A DNA stretch of 64,000 nucleotides from Rhipidocladum racemiflorum (lineage: Eukaryota > Streptophyta > Magnoliopsida > Poales > Poaceae): contig CM070575.1 in NCBI GenBank assembly GCA_036346355.1, positions 59,773,915 through 59,837,914 on the forward strand. The letters are read 5' to 3'. Position 1 is the first letter of the stretch. The number at the start of each line of letters is the position of its first letter. This document shows positions 1 to 12,800 of this stretch, in pieces. The notes under the pieces are model-generated. The model ran no database searches. It was not told where the DNA came from and saw nothing but the letters and a program-made list of their open reading frames with translations. The translations under genes were made by a program, and so were the position numbers.

Positions 1-278
1 AAAACGATGAATTGAAAAGTATCTTCTGAAAACATGGCGACTCGTTCCGTACCTAAAGATCAAGATTGTCAAGACTAGAAGAATACCCCAATTAAGGTCT
101 AGAGTAAGCTATCCATTTTTAGTAGACGGTGATTGTGTGCTGTCCTTTTTCCTCTTTTGTTGGCAGCCACAATAGTTTAAAAAAAAGAGTTGTTGGAGTT
201 TATTGCTTCTTTGGGTGCGAATCCTTTCCCCTTTTGTTCCCAGTCTTCTCCTTCCTAAACCTTGTTCCCAACCGTCAG
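1..278 (+). other. 5' leader of gag-only gypsy element G1
   Basis: This stretch lies directly upstream of the G1 gag start and has no convincing reading frame of its own. An open frame continues upstream of the gag ATG to 129, but only the part from 279 looks like Gag. I read it as the untranslated leader of the element. Its 5' LTR and primer-binding site would lie left of the window, so neither can be checked. Confidence 0.5.
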
Positions 279-650
279 ATGGTAAACACTCGCCGTAACA
301 CCGACAGTCCACCTCCACCCGGTCTGCCACCTCCTCCTGTAGATGGACCCAACTGGCAGCAAATGATGGAGAATCAGAACCAACTCATCCAACTCCTGGC
401 TCAGTCCATCAACAATAACCAGACTGCTCAAGCTAACCAACAAGCTCATACACCTCCTCAGTCCAGACTGTCAGAGTTTATGAGAACGAGACCTCCAACC
501 TTCTCCAGCAGCACAGAGCCATTGGACGCCGATGATTGGCTCAGAAACATTGAGAAGAAGCTGGACATCATTCAGTGCAGCGACCGAGAGCGAGTCTTGT
601 TCGCTTCTCATCAGCTGAGTGGACCCGCTGCTGAGTGGTGGGACAACTTT
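279..650 (+). CDS. gag: Gag of Ty3/gypsy element G1, N-terminal part (codons 1-124)
   Basis: Gag is the structural protein that packages retrotransposon RNA into particles. The start at 279 is chosen because MVNTR is also how Gag begins in the related elements A and C here. A Pro-rich stretch is followed by Gln/Asn-rich sequence, then the Gag core: LSEFMRTRPPTF, then DADDWLRNIEKKL, then AAEWWDNF at the break. The frame is open and stops being Gag exactly at 650, where element A begins. After removal of A and one copy of the ACTTT duplication, the frame continues without shift at 13335. The insertion therefore split a coding-competent gene, and readthrough now meets a stop inside the LTR of A. 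The lineage (Tekay/Del-type chromovirus) is inferred from family knowledge. Confidence 0.88.
646..650. repeat. Target-site duplication of element A (ACTTT), left copy
   Basis: ACTTT at 646-650 is repeated at 13330-13334, immediately outside the two LTR ends of element A. A perfect 5-bp duplication is the usual footprint of Ty3/gypsy integration. It shows that A is one insertion, 651-13329, into gag of G1. Confidence 0.93.
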
Positions 651-3600
651 TGTCGGGACCCCGAATTTGCAAATCCGGACCCTCTGTGTATTCAGCACTA
701 GTCCAGGAACGCGCTAGTGCACACAGTCTTAACATCGGTAAATATCACAATCATACCACTCGATACCAATAAAGTACTTTATTTAAATAGTCAAACTGGT
801 TACTTGACCTTATGGTCAAGTTACAAATATATGCCTCGCAAGGCGAAGCTTATTTAGAGAAAAATAATAGCAGCGGAAAATCAAATAGCTTCGTGGCGCC
901 ATCCAGTATACCACAGGCAACCGGTGAGCTCGCATCCCTAAGTAGACGGATCCTCTTGGAATTCCTCCTCCAGAAAATTGGCGTAGTCTCCTCTTCAAGC
1001 GGTGTTGTGTTGAGGCAAGGGTGAGTACTTGGTACTCGACAAGTCATGCTGAGAATGCAAGCTAATATACTATATGCATGGCTTGGTACAAAGGAATAGC
1101 TCAAGGTATATTTGCAATAAACAAGATTTGAAAAGTAATATAAGTAGATTCAAAGCGGTAGAAATAAGTAAAGCGTAAATAACTTTTCAAGAAGTTTAAT
1201 AAACATTTTTCCCCATCCTAAACCACATTTCCATCATCTGCATTTTTAGACCAACCCAACTTTTCAAACCAAAGTTATTTTTGAGAAAATCTAACCCTTG
1301 ACTGTAATTCCCGAGCGATGTCCAATACCGCGGACACGGCTATTCGAATAGATTCTAAACTCTGCAGAGGTTATGCACTTTACCCACAAGATACAATCAA
1401 ACACCACAAAGGCGAGTTCAGTAACAAAGTCTTTCGGAAACCTCTAACAATACAAGTGGTCCTCCCCGGTTATTGCGCACTAACCCTTCCCTTCGCTAAG
1501 GTGAAGTCTAGGCCAATCAACCGTTAGATGGGTACATGGCCTCGGCCCGATGCGCTCCCCGCATAACTTACACAAAGGGTGTAGTTGACCTCCCGAGGTC
1601 CCACAGTGCGTTATTAGCACCTTAGTCAACTAGGTCCGTCCCATTACGCACATGTGGTTGCACGTTAGACCTAGTTCAAAGGCTTGCAAGGTTAAGTCCT
1701 TAGGGTGACCAGGGCAAGACTACCCGAAGAACCAAATCAACATCCCCATTGCCACAACCGCCCACTGATTACTCTTGCCACATGCCCCTGGCCGAAAATC
1801 GTTTATCAAACCCTAGTTGATTACCATGCACCACGTGCCATCAACATCACATGATACTTTTCCAAAACAGGTTCAATATATCATTAAGTCAATATTAACA
1901 TTTGATTGTCCAAAATCATGTCATGAGCACGAAAGTGTGTCTAAGCAAAGATACTACAACGGTCTAAACCCATGTTGGCAATTTAATAATGTCCAACTAG
2001 TAAACCACAACTAGGGTGACAAGGGTCATGGCACATACTTAAATAATCAAGGTGTCATACAGCAAATTGGTACTTATCTAATCCCCAAGTTTAAACAAAG
2101 TATTTTTCTACTTGAACTAGCATGCAATAGTTTAAATCAAAATAGATTTCGAAATAGGATCAACATGGTCAAAGCACAACTTGCCTTCAAAAAGTACTTG
2201 CTCTTGGTCTTGAGTTGGATCCTGAGTCAATACTTCTCCTTCGAATCCTTCCGGCACTTCAACGTCTACTCGTAAGCGTGCAAATAGCAAATACCCAAAT
2301 AAACAATAGGCAAAAAGTGTCCAAACATCCAAATAAAATCCATAAACAGAAAGAACATAATTTTATGGATTTTTAGAAACTGGAATCGTCAAATTTGGAG
2401 TTAAGACGCAAAAGTTATGATTATTTAAAGTTTGCATAATCATTTAAATAATTTTGCAGAGAAAAACTTTAGTCCAAAAATTAAATAAAATTCATATTTA
2501 GGTAGATCTCAATTTTATACAAATTTAGAAATTTGAATCACTCAAATCGGAGTTGAAGCATAAAAGTTATAAGCGTTTGAAGTTTTGAAATTCAAATCAA
2601 TTATTAAACCGATTTATTAAATCATTTTCTTTTTTAGGAAAATCATTTATTGCGTCGCCGAGGACACGTGGCAGCCTCGATTGGTTGGCTGGCGTCGGTA
2701 AGTCCATGGACTTGGTCCACCCTTGCCTCGGGCCCACCGCGGACTCGGTCCACGACTCTACGTGTCGCTGACATGTGGGCCTACTCGGGTGACGTCATCG
2801 CCGACGTCGGTAGGCTCGGCCACGGTCGGCGACAGTGGGACCACCGTGACGTCATGGGTGACGTCATTGCTTAGGCTGGGTCGGCCCGACATCGCGGGCC
2901 CTCGACACGCGGGCCGCGTGTCGGCGTCTACACGCCACGCTGCGTGGGCGGCGACCGCGTCGGTCCAACTTCCCGACACGTGGCGCAATCTCGACCGTTG
3001 ATTTGAAATTCAACGGCCGCGATTAGATCCAGGGTTAATGTGTTGAATCTACTCGATGGCCGTGGGCGCTCGATCTAGATCGGACGGTCCGGATCTAATC
3101 CTATAATAATCACTACCACGGCGCGTGGCGATTGTGAACCGTTGGATCTTGATCCAACGGTCCGCATCTAATCGGGTTTGGAACACGTGAACTCACCTCA
3201 ACCGCACGATCAAGATCGGACGGCGCCTGAAGTTCGCGAGGGCGATGGCGACGCGGCGGAGCTGCAGCCACCGGAGACGGAGACGACGACGAGCCCGACG
3301 GCGCTCCGGGGTCGTTCCGGCGAAGTGAATGGTCTCTTCGGGTGCACCTGGCTTCGGGGGTTCCGGTTCTGGGCTCCTTCGGCGGAAGACGACGGACGGC
3401 GAGGCGAGGCAAAAACATGGCGGAGTGGCGCTCAACTACGGCGAGCTCGCCGCGGGCAAAGCGGCGGCTCGGCGAGATGGCTCGGGGAACGGGTGCGCAA
3501 GGATGAGGGCAACCTCGGGGCGTGACCAGGGCTTTAAATAGCCTCGGCGTTCGTGCCCAAGACGGAAACCTAATTCTACACGGCGGCGGGCGCGGCGGCG

Positions 3601-4151
3601 GAGTCCGGCTCGGACTCGGCGGAGACGACGACGCGATACCGCCCACGTGGCACGATCAGCGGCCACGATCGCGCGGGCGCGATCGGATCCGGGCGGATAC
3701 GGCTCGAAGCCGTGCAGGCGGATCTCGGCCGTTGGATCTTGATCCAACGGTTGGGATTGATTAAGTGGGGCTGGTTTGGTCGAGTCAATCGCTCGGTCGG
3801 ACTCGAGTCCGACTCGGGTTCCGACTTCGATCGGATGAACGATACTAGACCCGAGTTGATTTTCCAGCGATTTAATATTTAAAATAATTCCGATAATTCA
3901 TTTAATTCATTAAAAATAGCAAATGACTCGAAAAATTCGGAAAAATTAAAACTATTTTGGATTATTTTGGACTCAAATAAAATATTTCCAACAAAATTTT
4001 ATTTGCAAAATTAAATTCTTTAATTATTTCAAAATGGAATAAATTCAAATAAATTCCAAATAAATCCAAATAAATTCAGAAAATTCCAAAAATTCACCAA
4101 AGTGCCAAATCACACATGAATTCAATAAAAGCAAAATTTTGGGGTGTTACA
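651..4151 (-). repeat. 3' LTR of element A (left in window)
   Basis: About 3.5 kb. On the plus strand it begins TGTCGGGACC and ends GGGGTGTTACA; in element sense it starts TGTAACACCCC. It matches 9841-13329 along its whole length, with scattered small differences. Contents include an AT-rich end (about 3860-4150), a GC-rich block with imperfect palindromes of the type CCGTTGGATC/GATCCAACGG (about 3139-3160 and 3728-3750), and a TATA-like CTATTTAAAG on the minus strand at 3532-3541. Open frames inside it on both strands look like GC-rich chance frames. Confidence 0.93.
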
Positions 4152-4162
4152 AACCTCCCCTT
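4152..4162 (-). other. Polypurine tract of element A
   Basis: AAGGGGAGGTT on the minus strand directly abuts the 3' LTR. This is the expected place and composition for the primer of plus-strand DNA synthesis. Confidence 0.8.
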
Positions 4163-4194
4163 AATAGAATCTCGTCCCAGAGATTCGGGGCTTA

Positions 4195-7100
4195 CTAAAG
4201 GAATAGGTTTGGAAATTCTTTCTTCAAATCCTCTTCGCTCCCAAGTCGCTTAAACCGCTTTCTTCATGGTTGCTCCACTTTGAACTCTACTGAAACGGGT
4301 TGACTTGTTTCTAGTTTCTCGATCCATTGTGTCCGTAATCCTCACAGGATGCTCCTTATAAGTCAAGTCCTCTTGCAACTCAATTAACTCTAGCGGTGTA
4401 TGCTCCTTAGGAACTCGGAGGCACTTCTTCAAGCTGGGACACATGGAATACATCATGCACTCCTTGCCAACGATCGTGGCAACTCCGGTGATAAGCAACT
4501 TCGCCTCTGCGACTCAAAATCTTAAATGGTCCAACATAGCAGGGTGCGAAGTTTCCCTTTGGCATGGAACCTCTTAACTCCCGAGAGGCGTAACTCGAGG
4601 TATACAAAGTCTTACGGTTCAAAACTCAATTCTCGGCGACGATTGTCGGCATAACTCTTCTGTCGAGATTGGGCTATCTTCAACCTTTCCCTAATCATGG
4701 CGACCGCTCTTGACCTCTTGAAGAATATCAGGCCCAAAGACACGGCGCTTGCGGTCTCATTCCAATTCAATGGCGTCAAGCGAGTCGACCATACAAAGGC
4801 CTCAAAAGGTGACATTTGTAAACTAGCCTGATAACTATTGTTGTAATCGAACTCGGCATACGGTAAGCTCTTATCCCAAGAAGTAGCATAAGCTAATGCA
4901 CAAGCTCTCAACATATCCTCCGAATCTGGTTGACTCTTTCGGTCTGTCCGTCCGTCTGTGGATGATAAGTCAGATCTTGAAGTTCAAACGGGTTCCCATG
5001 GCTTCATGCAACTTATTCCAGAACCTTGAGGTAAATTGGGTACCTCTGTCCGATACAATCCTCTTTGGCACTCCGTGCAAACAGACAATCCTGATCATGT
5101 ACAATTCTGCTAACTTATCTCCCGAGTAAGTGGTCTTCACGGGGATAAAATGGGCTACTTTAGTCAAGCGATCCACTATAACCCATATGGAGTCATAACC
5201 TCCTTGAGTCTTTGGCAAACCGGTAATGAAATCCATTCCGATTTCCTCCCACTTCCACTCAGGTATTTTCAGCGGTTGTAGCAATCCTGCTGGTCTCTGA
5301 TGCATTGCCTTGACTCTCTGGCATACGTCGCACAATGCAACATGCTCGGCAACTTCACGTTTCATACTCGGCCACCAGAATCTCTCCTTCAGATCCTGAT
5401 ACATCTTGGCGCTTCCAGGATGAATTGAGTACTTAGAGTCATGGGCTTCTTCCAGAATCAGTTGCTTTAACTCCTTTTTGTTAGGCACACAAATGCGATC
5501 CTTCATCCACAACGTGCCTTGCTCATCCAACTTGAAGTCCTCTGCCTTGCCTTCCTCCTTGATGGACTTAATCCTGCGGATCTTGTCATCATCCTTCTGT
5601 CCTTCTCGGATCTGATCCTCTAGGGTAGGCTTTACTTCTAATGCGGCCAAGAATCCCCTAGGTACTACCTCAATCTTCATTTTCTGAAAATCCTCACATA
5701 ACTCATCCTGACTTGTGGCTAGCAACGTACTCACGGTATGGCTTTTCCGACTCAGGGCATCGGCTACTACGTTGGCCTTCAGGTGGTAATGGATCCCAAC
5801 ATTATAGTCCTTGATCAACTCTAACCATCTCCTCTGCCTCATATTCAGATCCGCCTGGGTGAATATGTACTTAAGGCTCTTATGATCCGTATATACTTCA
5901 CATCTGTTTCCGATCAGATAGTGACGCCATATCTTCAAGGCATGCACTACGGCAGCTAACTCTAGGTCATGTGTCGGATAATTTTCCTCATGCGGCCTCA
6001 ATCGCCTTGATGCATAAGCGGCGACCTTTCCATTCTGCATCGGACACATCCAAGTCCTTGGCGCGATGCGTCACAATAAATATCGAAGCTTTGAGCAACA
6101 TCCGGTAGAACTAACACCGATGCCGACGTCAATCGCTTCTTCAGCTCCTGAAATCCTTTCTCACATTCTCAAGCGTCCATGCAAACTTCTTTTCCTTGTT
6201 CAGCTTGCGTAAGAGGTTTCGCAATTGTCGAGAAGCCTTCGATGAAACGGCGGTAGTATCCTGCCATTCCAAGGAAACTCCGAATCTGGTCACGATCTTG
6301 GTGCTCCCAATGTAACACGCCTTCTACTTTGCTTGGATCTACGGCGACTCCTTCTGCGGTCATTACATGTCCAAGAAACTCCACCTTGTCCTTCCAAAAA
6401 TCACACTTGCTGAACTTGGCGAAAAGTTCTTTGTTCCTCGACTTTTCCAAAACTCGCCTTAAGTGTTCGGCATGTTCATCCTCTGTCTTGGAGTAGATTA
6501 GGATATCGTCTATGAATACGACGACAAACTTGTCCAAATATTCCATGAACACCTTATTCATCATATTCATGAAATAAATTTGGCGCATTAAATCGATCCA
6601 AAGGACATAATCAGTAAACTCGTAATGTCCATATCTTGACGAGAATGCGATCTTGAATATCTTACGATCGGATCTTCAAGCGATGGTATCCCGATCTAAG
6701 ATCAATCTTGGAGAAAACTCCGGCTCCTCTCAGTTGATCAAACAAATCATCGATCCTGGGTAGCGGATACTTATTCTTCACGGTGACTTCATTGAGTGCA
6801 CGGTAGTCAATGCACATCCTGAAACTCCCGTCCTTCTTCTTGACAAACAAAACTGGTGCTCCCCACGGCACGAACTCGGTCGATAAATCCTTTCTCCATT
6901 AACTCCTCCAAATTGTTTCTTCATTTCTACCAACTCCTCGGTGGACATCCGATAGGGTCTCTTTGCTATCGGTCTTTGTGCAGTACAAGCTCTATTACAA
7001 ATTCTATGTCCCTGTCTGCGGCATACCAGGTAAATCTTCGTGAAAAACATCGGGTACTCATTCACTCTTGAGACATCATCTATGCTGATTGCCTTGGTAA

Positions 7101-7620
7101 TGTTAACCATCAACTGTCCATCTCTAATCTGCGGTGGCTTGAAATTCCACTTTCTTCCCACACGGGCTCTCAATCGAGATAGTCCTTCGTCCACAATCCA
7201 ATACGGCCTTGTGCTTGGATAACCAATCCATTCCCAATATGACGTCTAAGGTCCAGGTCTCTAAAATTATAAGGTTTGCTAGGAACTCTATTCCACCTAT
7301 CAAGATTCTCACCCGGAACATCCTACTTTCGTTCGGAGTTCGGAACCAGGGTTTGAACTAAAAGCATGCACTTAAGTCTTGCAATCCTCAAATCATTTCT
7401 AGTAGCAAAGCCTTGCGAAACAAACGAATCTGAAGCTCGAGTCAAACAAAGCATTGCAGTCTTGAAGTTAACAAGTAACTTACCCAAAGACGACGTCAGT
7501 AGCATTCTGCAGTGCATCTGCGGTGACATGGTTGACTCGGCCTCTCACCACGATGCAGGGTGTGGCTCTGATCTTTGGCGTCCTAGCTGGGTGGTTCCTA
7601 GGTTGAAGCGAACGGGGTCA
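4195..7620 (-). pseudogene. pol: pol of element A (protease, RT, RNase H, integrase, chromodomain-like tail), broken
   Basis: Fragments in several frames add up to a gypsy Pol, reading down the minus strand. Protease lies about 7060-7530 (degraded, recognisable by GMDWLSKH at about 7220). Reverse transcriptase is about 6170-6870 ([23 protein letters not shown]). RNase H and integrase form one long open frame at 4970-6049 ([11 protein letters not shown]; the integrase zinc finger with [29 protein letters not shown]). Integrase continues with C-terminal fragments at 4407-4914, and a chromodomain-like tail at about 4210-4330. At least seven frame changes separate the pieces, many of them at CAG, CTG or CCG triplets. 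Element C in this window is a better-preserved relative with the same domain order. Non-functional as assembled. Confidence 0.85.
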
Positions 7621-8622
7621 CTCCTGCTGTCTTCTTTGGACAAGCTGTTGGCAAAGTGTCTGGCTCGTTGCGATTGTAGCAGCGTCTCACTGTTCCTTCT
7701 TGTTGCACAGAGTAGTGTTTCTAGCGGGGCTGGGTGCAGTAGTTCGATTGGCAGGTCTTGGTCTTTGAGGATGGTGTCCTTGTTGCATTCTCGTGGTTGG
7801 AATCAAGAATTGATTTGGTGCAACTCTCAGCGGTATTGCGTTCCTGGCGTGATCCTTGCTTTGTTGCATCCTGCGCTTCCTGTTCTCATCCAGTTCCTTG
7901 CGCTTGTCCTCAAGAATAAGCGCCTTATTTACCAACTCTTGGAAATCTGGAAAGGTGTGGGTGATCAATCCTACTTGCAATCCTGAGTTAAGTCCCTTCA
8001 TAAAAGCGAGACTGCTGGATTTATCTGTTGCTACATCCTCAAGTGCGTAGCGTGCTAGCTGTGTGAACTTGTTCGTAGTCGGCCACGGTGATTACCTTGC
8101 TTGATGCCCTGAACTCCTCCTTCTTAAGGTCCATGATTCCTTCAGGCACGTGATCTTTGTCGAATGCACTGTGAACTCTTCCCAAGTGATATCTTGAGGG
8201 TTCTCTTGCGTGGCACGTAAGTTCTCCCACCATTCGGCAATGTTCCTTCCAGCTGATGAGAAGCGTAGAGTACCTTCTCATTTCCTATGCATTGAGCTAT
8301 GTGTAGCTTCCTCTCGATTGATCTTAACCAATCATCGGCCTCCAATGGATTGGCATTCCCAGAGAAAGTGGGTGGGTGAGTTCTCCTGAACTCTGACAGT
8401 CTTGTATTCTGGCGTGGTCCCTGATTAACTTGATTGGCTGTGGCCTGAGCAGTGACGTGCTGCATTTGTTGCATCATAGCATGCATCAATCGAGTCTCAG
8501 GCAGCAAGAAAAGCTCGAAATTCTGCATATCCGGTGGCGGTCTTTGGTGCTCCATCATTGGGGTTTTCTGCTGGGCGAGAACCACTCCCATTGCTTCCAA
8601 AGTTTCCACGGGTGTTCACCAT
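7621..8622 (-). pseudogene. gag: gag of element A, broken
   Basis: The start at 8622 is chosen at MVNTRGN, as in the relatives. The core is readable: LSEFRRTHPPTFSGNANPL, then ADDWLRSIERKLHIAQC (frame at 8142-8609), and a Gag C-terminal piece at 7687-8001 (FPDFQELVNKALILEDKRKE). The zinc knuckle expected at about 7620-7690 is recognisable only by its trailing CPKKTAG and has lost cysteine spacing. Several frameshifts break it. It lies between orf0 upstream and pol downstream. Confidence 0.8.
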
Positions 8623-8850
8623 CTGTTGGTTTGCTCTAGGTTTAGAGATGAGAGGGAAACAAGAATAGACAAGTAACATGGAACTTATGCGGGGCGAAAG
8701 GGGTAACTTTAAGGTCCAACTTTATTATTAATAACTTGGTATGGCTGCTTACAATGCCTAAGGGCCTTGCAACACATACTGCACACTCAAAGAAACAAAG
8801 CAAATCCAAATCGAACTAATTCTGGAGTCTAACGCCTAAAGGGTGACTCT

Positions 8851-9613
8851 TTATTCTATGACGCGACTCGGCGAAGGAGTCTCACTATAGAACCTATGCT
8901 CACTCATCGAGAAAACCTCCACGGCACGAGTGCGGGTCTTTGTGGCATAGGCGTAACGATCGCCATGTCCAAATGATCGTGTCCTCTGTGGTAGTCGAAG
9001 AAGCGATGTCCTCATCGAGATCGACTCCTCTGGATCTGGCTCGTGTAGCTCAATCTTGGCTCTGGAGTGCAGTCCGTACAAGGTCATCTCCAACTCGTCA
9101 ATCCTTCGTAGAAGGTGTGCCACATACTCTTGAGCTTCCCGCCATCTGTTCTTCTCTGTCGTGATCTCCTTGCGGGCCTTCAGAGCTCCTTGCTTGTATT
9201 ATCTAGTACATCCTCCTGGCGACGACAAATCGTGCCAAGCGTGTAACCGTGGCATCCTCATCCTGAATCGCCTTGGTCAAGAAGGTTATCGCTGCGCGGA
9301 TGGTAACGGAACACCGTACTCTCAATTCTCTGGCGTAGATACGGGTAATGTGCCGCATTGCTCGTCGTGATACTTCTTGGAAACCCATCTGCATTGTAGA
9401 TCTCCGGCAAGGTCAGTTGTATCGAGCGATTGCACAGGCCTTTTTCCTAGCAGGTACCTCAATCCTCACGTCACAAGCCTTGATCAATCCCGCTTGTCTG
9501 ATCACTTCCACTTGGTATTGGGGCTTCTCAAAATCTCCGAGAGTCTGCAGCATATGCCAAAGTTCTGCAGCGTGACCAACTCCCAGATCAACGTAGTTGA
9601 ACTCTTCCTCCAT
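8851..9613 (-). pseudogene. orf0: extra open reading frame upstream of gag in element A
   Basis: An extra coding segment between the primer-binding site and gag. The first part starts MEEEFNYVDLGVGHAAELW at 9613 and continues through the frame ending at 9203 (ARELRVRCSVTI). The second part (8851-9123) contains LLRRIDELEMTLYG, a likely coiled coil, followed by an acidic stretch (HEPDPEES). Element C carries the same gene with the same two-part layout and residue-level similarity, so it is a real coding region rather than a chance frame. I know of no function. Extra frames ahead of gag have been reported for some rice gypsy elements (from memory). It is frameshifted here. Confidence 0.6.
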
Positions 9614-9824
9614 CTGTCACAAGAGTGCTTTACGTAAGAACTCGGAATTTTTAAATTGTGACAAGGTAAGGGAAAATTTCAGCAAGAGACAAGAAAAGAG
9701 AGAAGGGGATAAGTCGAGATGTCATTTCTTATCTTGACAATTTTTTTTTTTTTTTGCTTTTAGAAAATAGGTTTTATCCTCACTACGACCATTCTAGCTA
9801 GGGTTGAGCCTACAGTCAAGTATG

Positions 9825-9836
9825 GCTCTGATACCA
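9825..9836 (-). other. Primer-binding site of element A (initiator tRNA-Met)
   Basis: On the minus strand TGGTATCAGAGC is complementary to the 3' end of plant initiator tRNA-Met. It sits four bases inside the 5' LTR, which starts at 9841 on this coordinate system. This fixes the orientation of the element as minus. Confidence 0.9.
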
Positions 9837-9840
9837 CCTC

Positions 9841-12800
9841 TGTCGGGACCCCGAATTTGCAAATCTGGACCCTCTGTGTATTCAGCACTAGTCCAGGAAC
9901 GCGCTAGTGCACACAGTCTTAACATCGGTAAATATCACAATCATACCACTCGATACCAATAAAGTACTTTATTTAAATAGTCAAACTGGTTACTTGACCT
10001 TATGGTCAAGTTACAAATATATGCCTCGCAAGGCGAAGCTTATTTAGAGAAAAATAATAGCAGCGGAAAATCAAATAGCTTCGTGGCGCCATCCAGTATA
10101 CCACAGGCAACTGACTGGGCTCGCATCCCTAAGTAGACGGATCCTCTTGGAATTCCTCCTCCGAAGCTGGCGTAGTCTCCTCTTCAACTGGTGTTGTGTT
10201 GAGGCAAGGGTGAGTACTTGGTACTCAGCAAGTCATGCACAGAATGCAAGCTAATATACTATATGCATGGCTTGGTACAAAGGAATAGCTCAAGGTATAT
10301 TTGCAATAAACAGCATTTGAAAAGTAATATAAGTAGATTCGAAAGCAGTAGAAATAAGTAAAGCGTAAATAACTTTTCAAGAAGTTTAATAAACATTTTT
10401 CCCCATCCTAAACCACATTTCCATCATCTGCATTTTTAGACCAACCCAACTTTTCAAACCAAAGTTATTTTTGAGAAAATCTAACCCTTGACTGTAATTC
10501 CCGAGCGATGTCCAATACCGCGGACACGGCTATTCGAATAGATTCTAAACTCTGCAGAGGTTATGCACTTTACCCACAAGATACAGTCAAACACCACAAA
10601 GGCGAGTTCCCGTAACAAAGTCTTTCGGAAACCTCTAACAATACAAGTGGTCCTCCCCGGTTATTGCGCACTAACCCTTCCCTTCGCTAAGGCGAAGTCT
10701 AGGCCAATCAACCGTTAGATGGGTACCTGGCCTCAGCCCCGGTACGCTCCCCCGTACAACTTACACAAAGGGTGTAGTTGACCTCCTGAGGTCCCACAGG
10801 TACGTTATTAGCAACTTAGTCAACTAGGTCCGTCCCATTACAGACATGTGGTTGCACGTTAGACCCAGTTCAAAGGCTTGTAAGGTTAAGTCCTTAGGGT
10901 GACCAGGGCAAGACTACCCGAAGAACCAAATCAACATCCCCAATGCCACAACCGGCCCACTGATTACTCTTGCCACATGCCCCGGCCGAAATCGTTTATC
11001 AAACCCGCTTGATTACCATGCACCACGTTCCATCAACATCACCTGACACTGTTCCAAAACAGGGTCAATATATCATTAAGTCAATTTTACCATTTGATTT
11101 TCAATAAACATGTCATGAGCACGTAGCGTGTCTAAGCGTTATACTACAACGGTCTAAACCCATGTTGGCAATTTAATAATGTCCAACTAGTAAACCACAA
11201 CTAGGGTGACAAGGGTCATGGCACATACTTAAATAATCAAGGTGTCATACAAAGAAATTGGTACTTATCTAATCCCCAAGTTTAAACAAAGTATTTTTCT
11301 ACTTGAACTAGCATGCAATAGTTTAAATCAAAATAGATTTTGAAATAGGATCAACATGGTCAAAGCACAACTTGCCTTCAAAAAGTACTTGCTCTTGGTC
11401 TTGAGTTGAATCCTGAGTCAATACTTCTCCTTCGAATCCTTAGGCACTTCAACGTCTACTCGTAAAAGCGTGCAAATAGCAAATACCCAAATAAACAATA
11501 GGCAAAAAGTGTCCAAACATCCAAATAAAATCCATAAACAGAAAGAACATAATTTTATGGATTTTTAGAAACTGGAATAAATCAAATTTGGAGTTAAGAC
11601 GCAAAAGTTATGATTATTTAAAGTTTGCATAATCATTTAAATAATTTTACAGAGAAAAACTTTAGTCCAAAAATTAAATAAAATTCATATTTAGGTAGAT
11701 CTCAATTTTATACAAATTTAGAAATTTGAATCACTCAAATCGGAGTTGAAACGCAAAAGTTATAAGCGTTTGAAGTTTTGAAATTCAAATCAATTATTAA
11801 ACCGATTTATTAAATCATTTTCTTTTTCGAAAATCATTTATTGCGTCGGCGAGGACACGTGGCAGCCTCGATTGGTTGGTGGCGTCGGTAAGTCCATGGA
11901 CTTGGTCCACGCTTGGCTCGGGTCCACTGTGGACTCGGTCCACGACTCTCGTGTCGGCGACATGTGGACCTACTCGGGTAGCGTCATCGGCGGCGTCGGC
12001 GGCTCAGCCAGTGGTCTTGTGCAGTGGGACCCTTTGGCGTCATGGGTGGCGTCGGCGCTTAGGCTGGGTCGGCCGTGACATGCGGGCCCTCGACACGCGG
12101 GCCCCGCGTGTCGGCGTCTGCCTGCCAGCGTGGGCCAGCGGCCCGACGCGTCGGTCCAACTTCCCGACACGTGGCGCCAATCTCGACCGTTGATTTGAAA
12201 TTCAACGGCGCGATTAGATCCAGGGTTAACGTGTTGAATCTACTCGATGACCGTGGGCGTTCGATCTAGATCGGACGGTCGAGATCTAATCCTATAATAA
12301 TCACTACCACGGCGCGTGGCGATTGTGAACCGCTGGATCTTGATCCAACGGTCCAGATCTAATCGGGTTTGGAACACGTGAACTCACCTCAACCGCACGA
12401 TCAAGATCGGACGGCGCACGAGTTCGCGAGGGCGATGGCGGCAGCGGAGCTGCGGCCACCGGAGACGGAGACGACGACGAGCCCGACGGCGCTCGGTCGT
12501 TCGGCGAAGTGAATGGTCTCTTCAGTGCGCCTGGCCGGGGTTCGGTTCGGCTCCTTCTCGGCGGAAGACGACGGACGGCGAGACGAGGCAAAACCGCGGC
12601 GGAGTGGCGCTCAACTACGGCGAGCTCGCACGCGAATAACGGCGCGGCTCGGCGAGATGGCTCGAGAACGGTGCGCAAGGATGAGGGCAACCTCGGGCGT
12701 GACCAGGGCTTTAAATAGCCTCGGCGTTCGTGCGAGGCGGAAACCTAATTCTACACGGCGGCGGGCGGCGGCGAGTCCGGCCGGACTCGGCGGAGACGAC

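Noticed and set aside
129..278. N-terminal extension of the G1 Gag upstream of 279
   Set aside because: The extra 50 residues are Phe/Cys-rich and unlike any Gag N-terminus, whereas MVNT at 279 is shared with the gag starts of A and C.
3113..3646. 177-codon minus-strand frame and overlapping frames in the GC-rich LTR of A (also near 12304-12690, 35507-35983 and 47566-47952)
   Set aside because: They lie in the GC-rich half of LTRs, occur on both strands at once, and are not conserved in frame between LTR copies.
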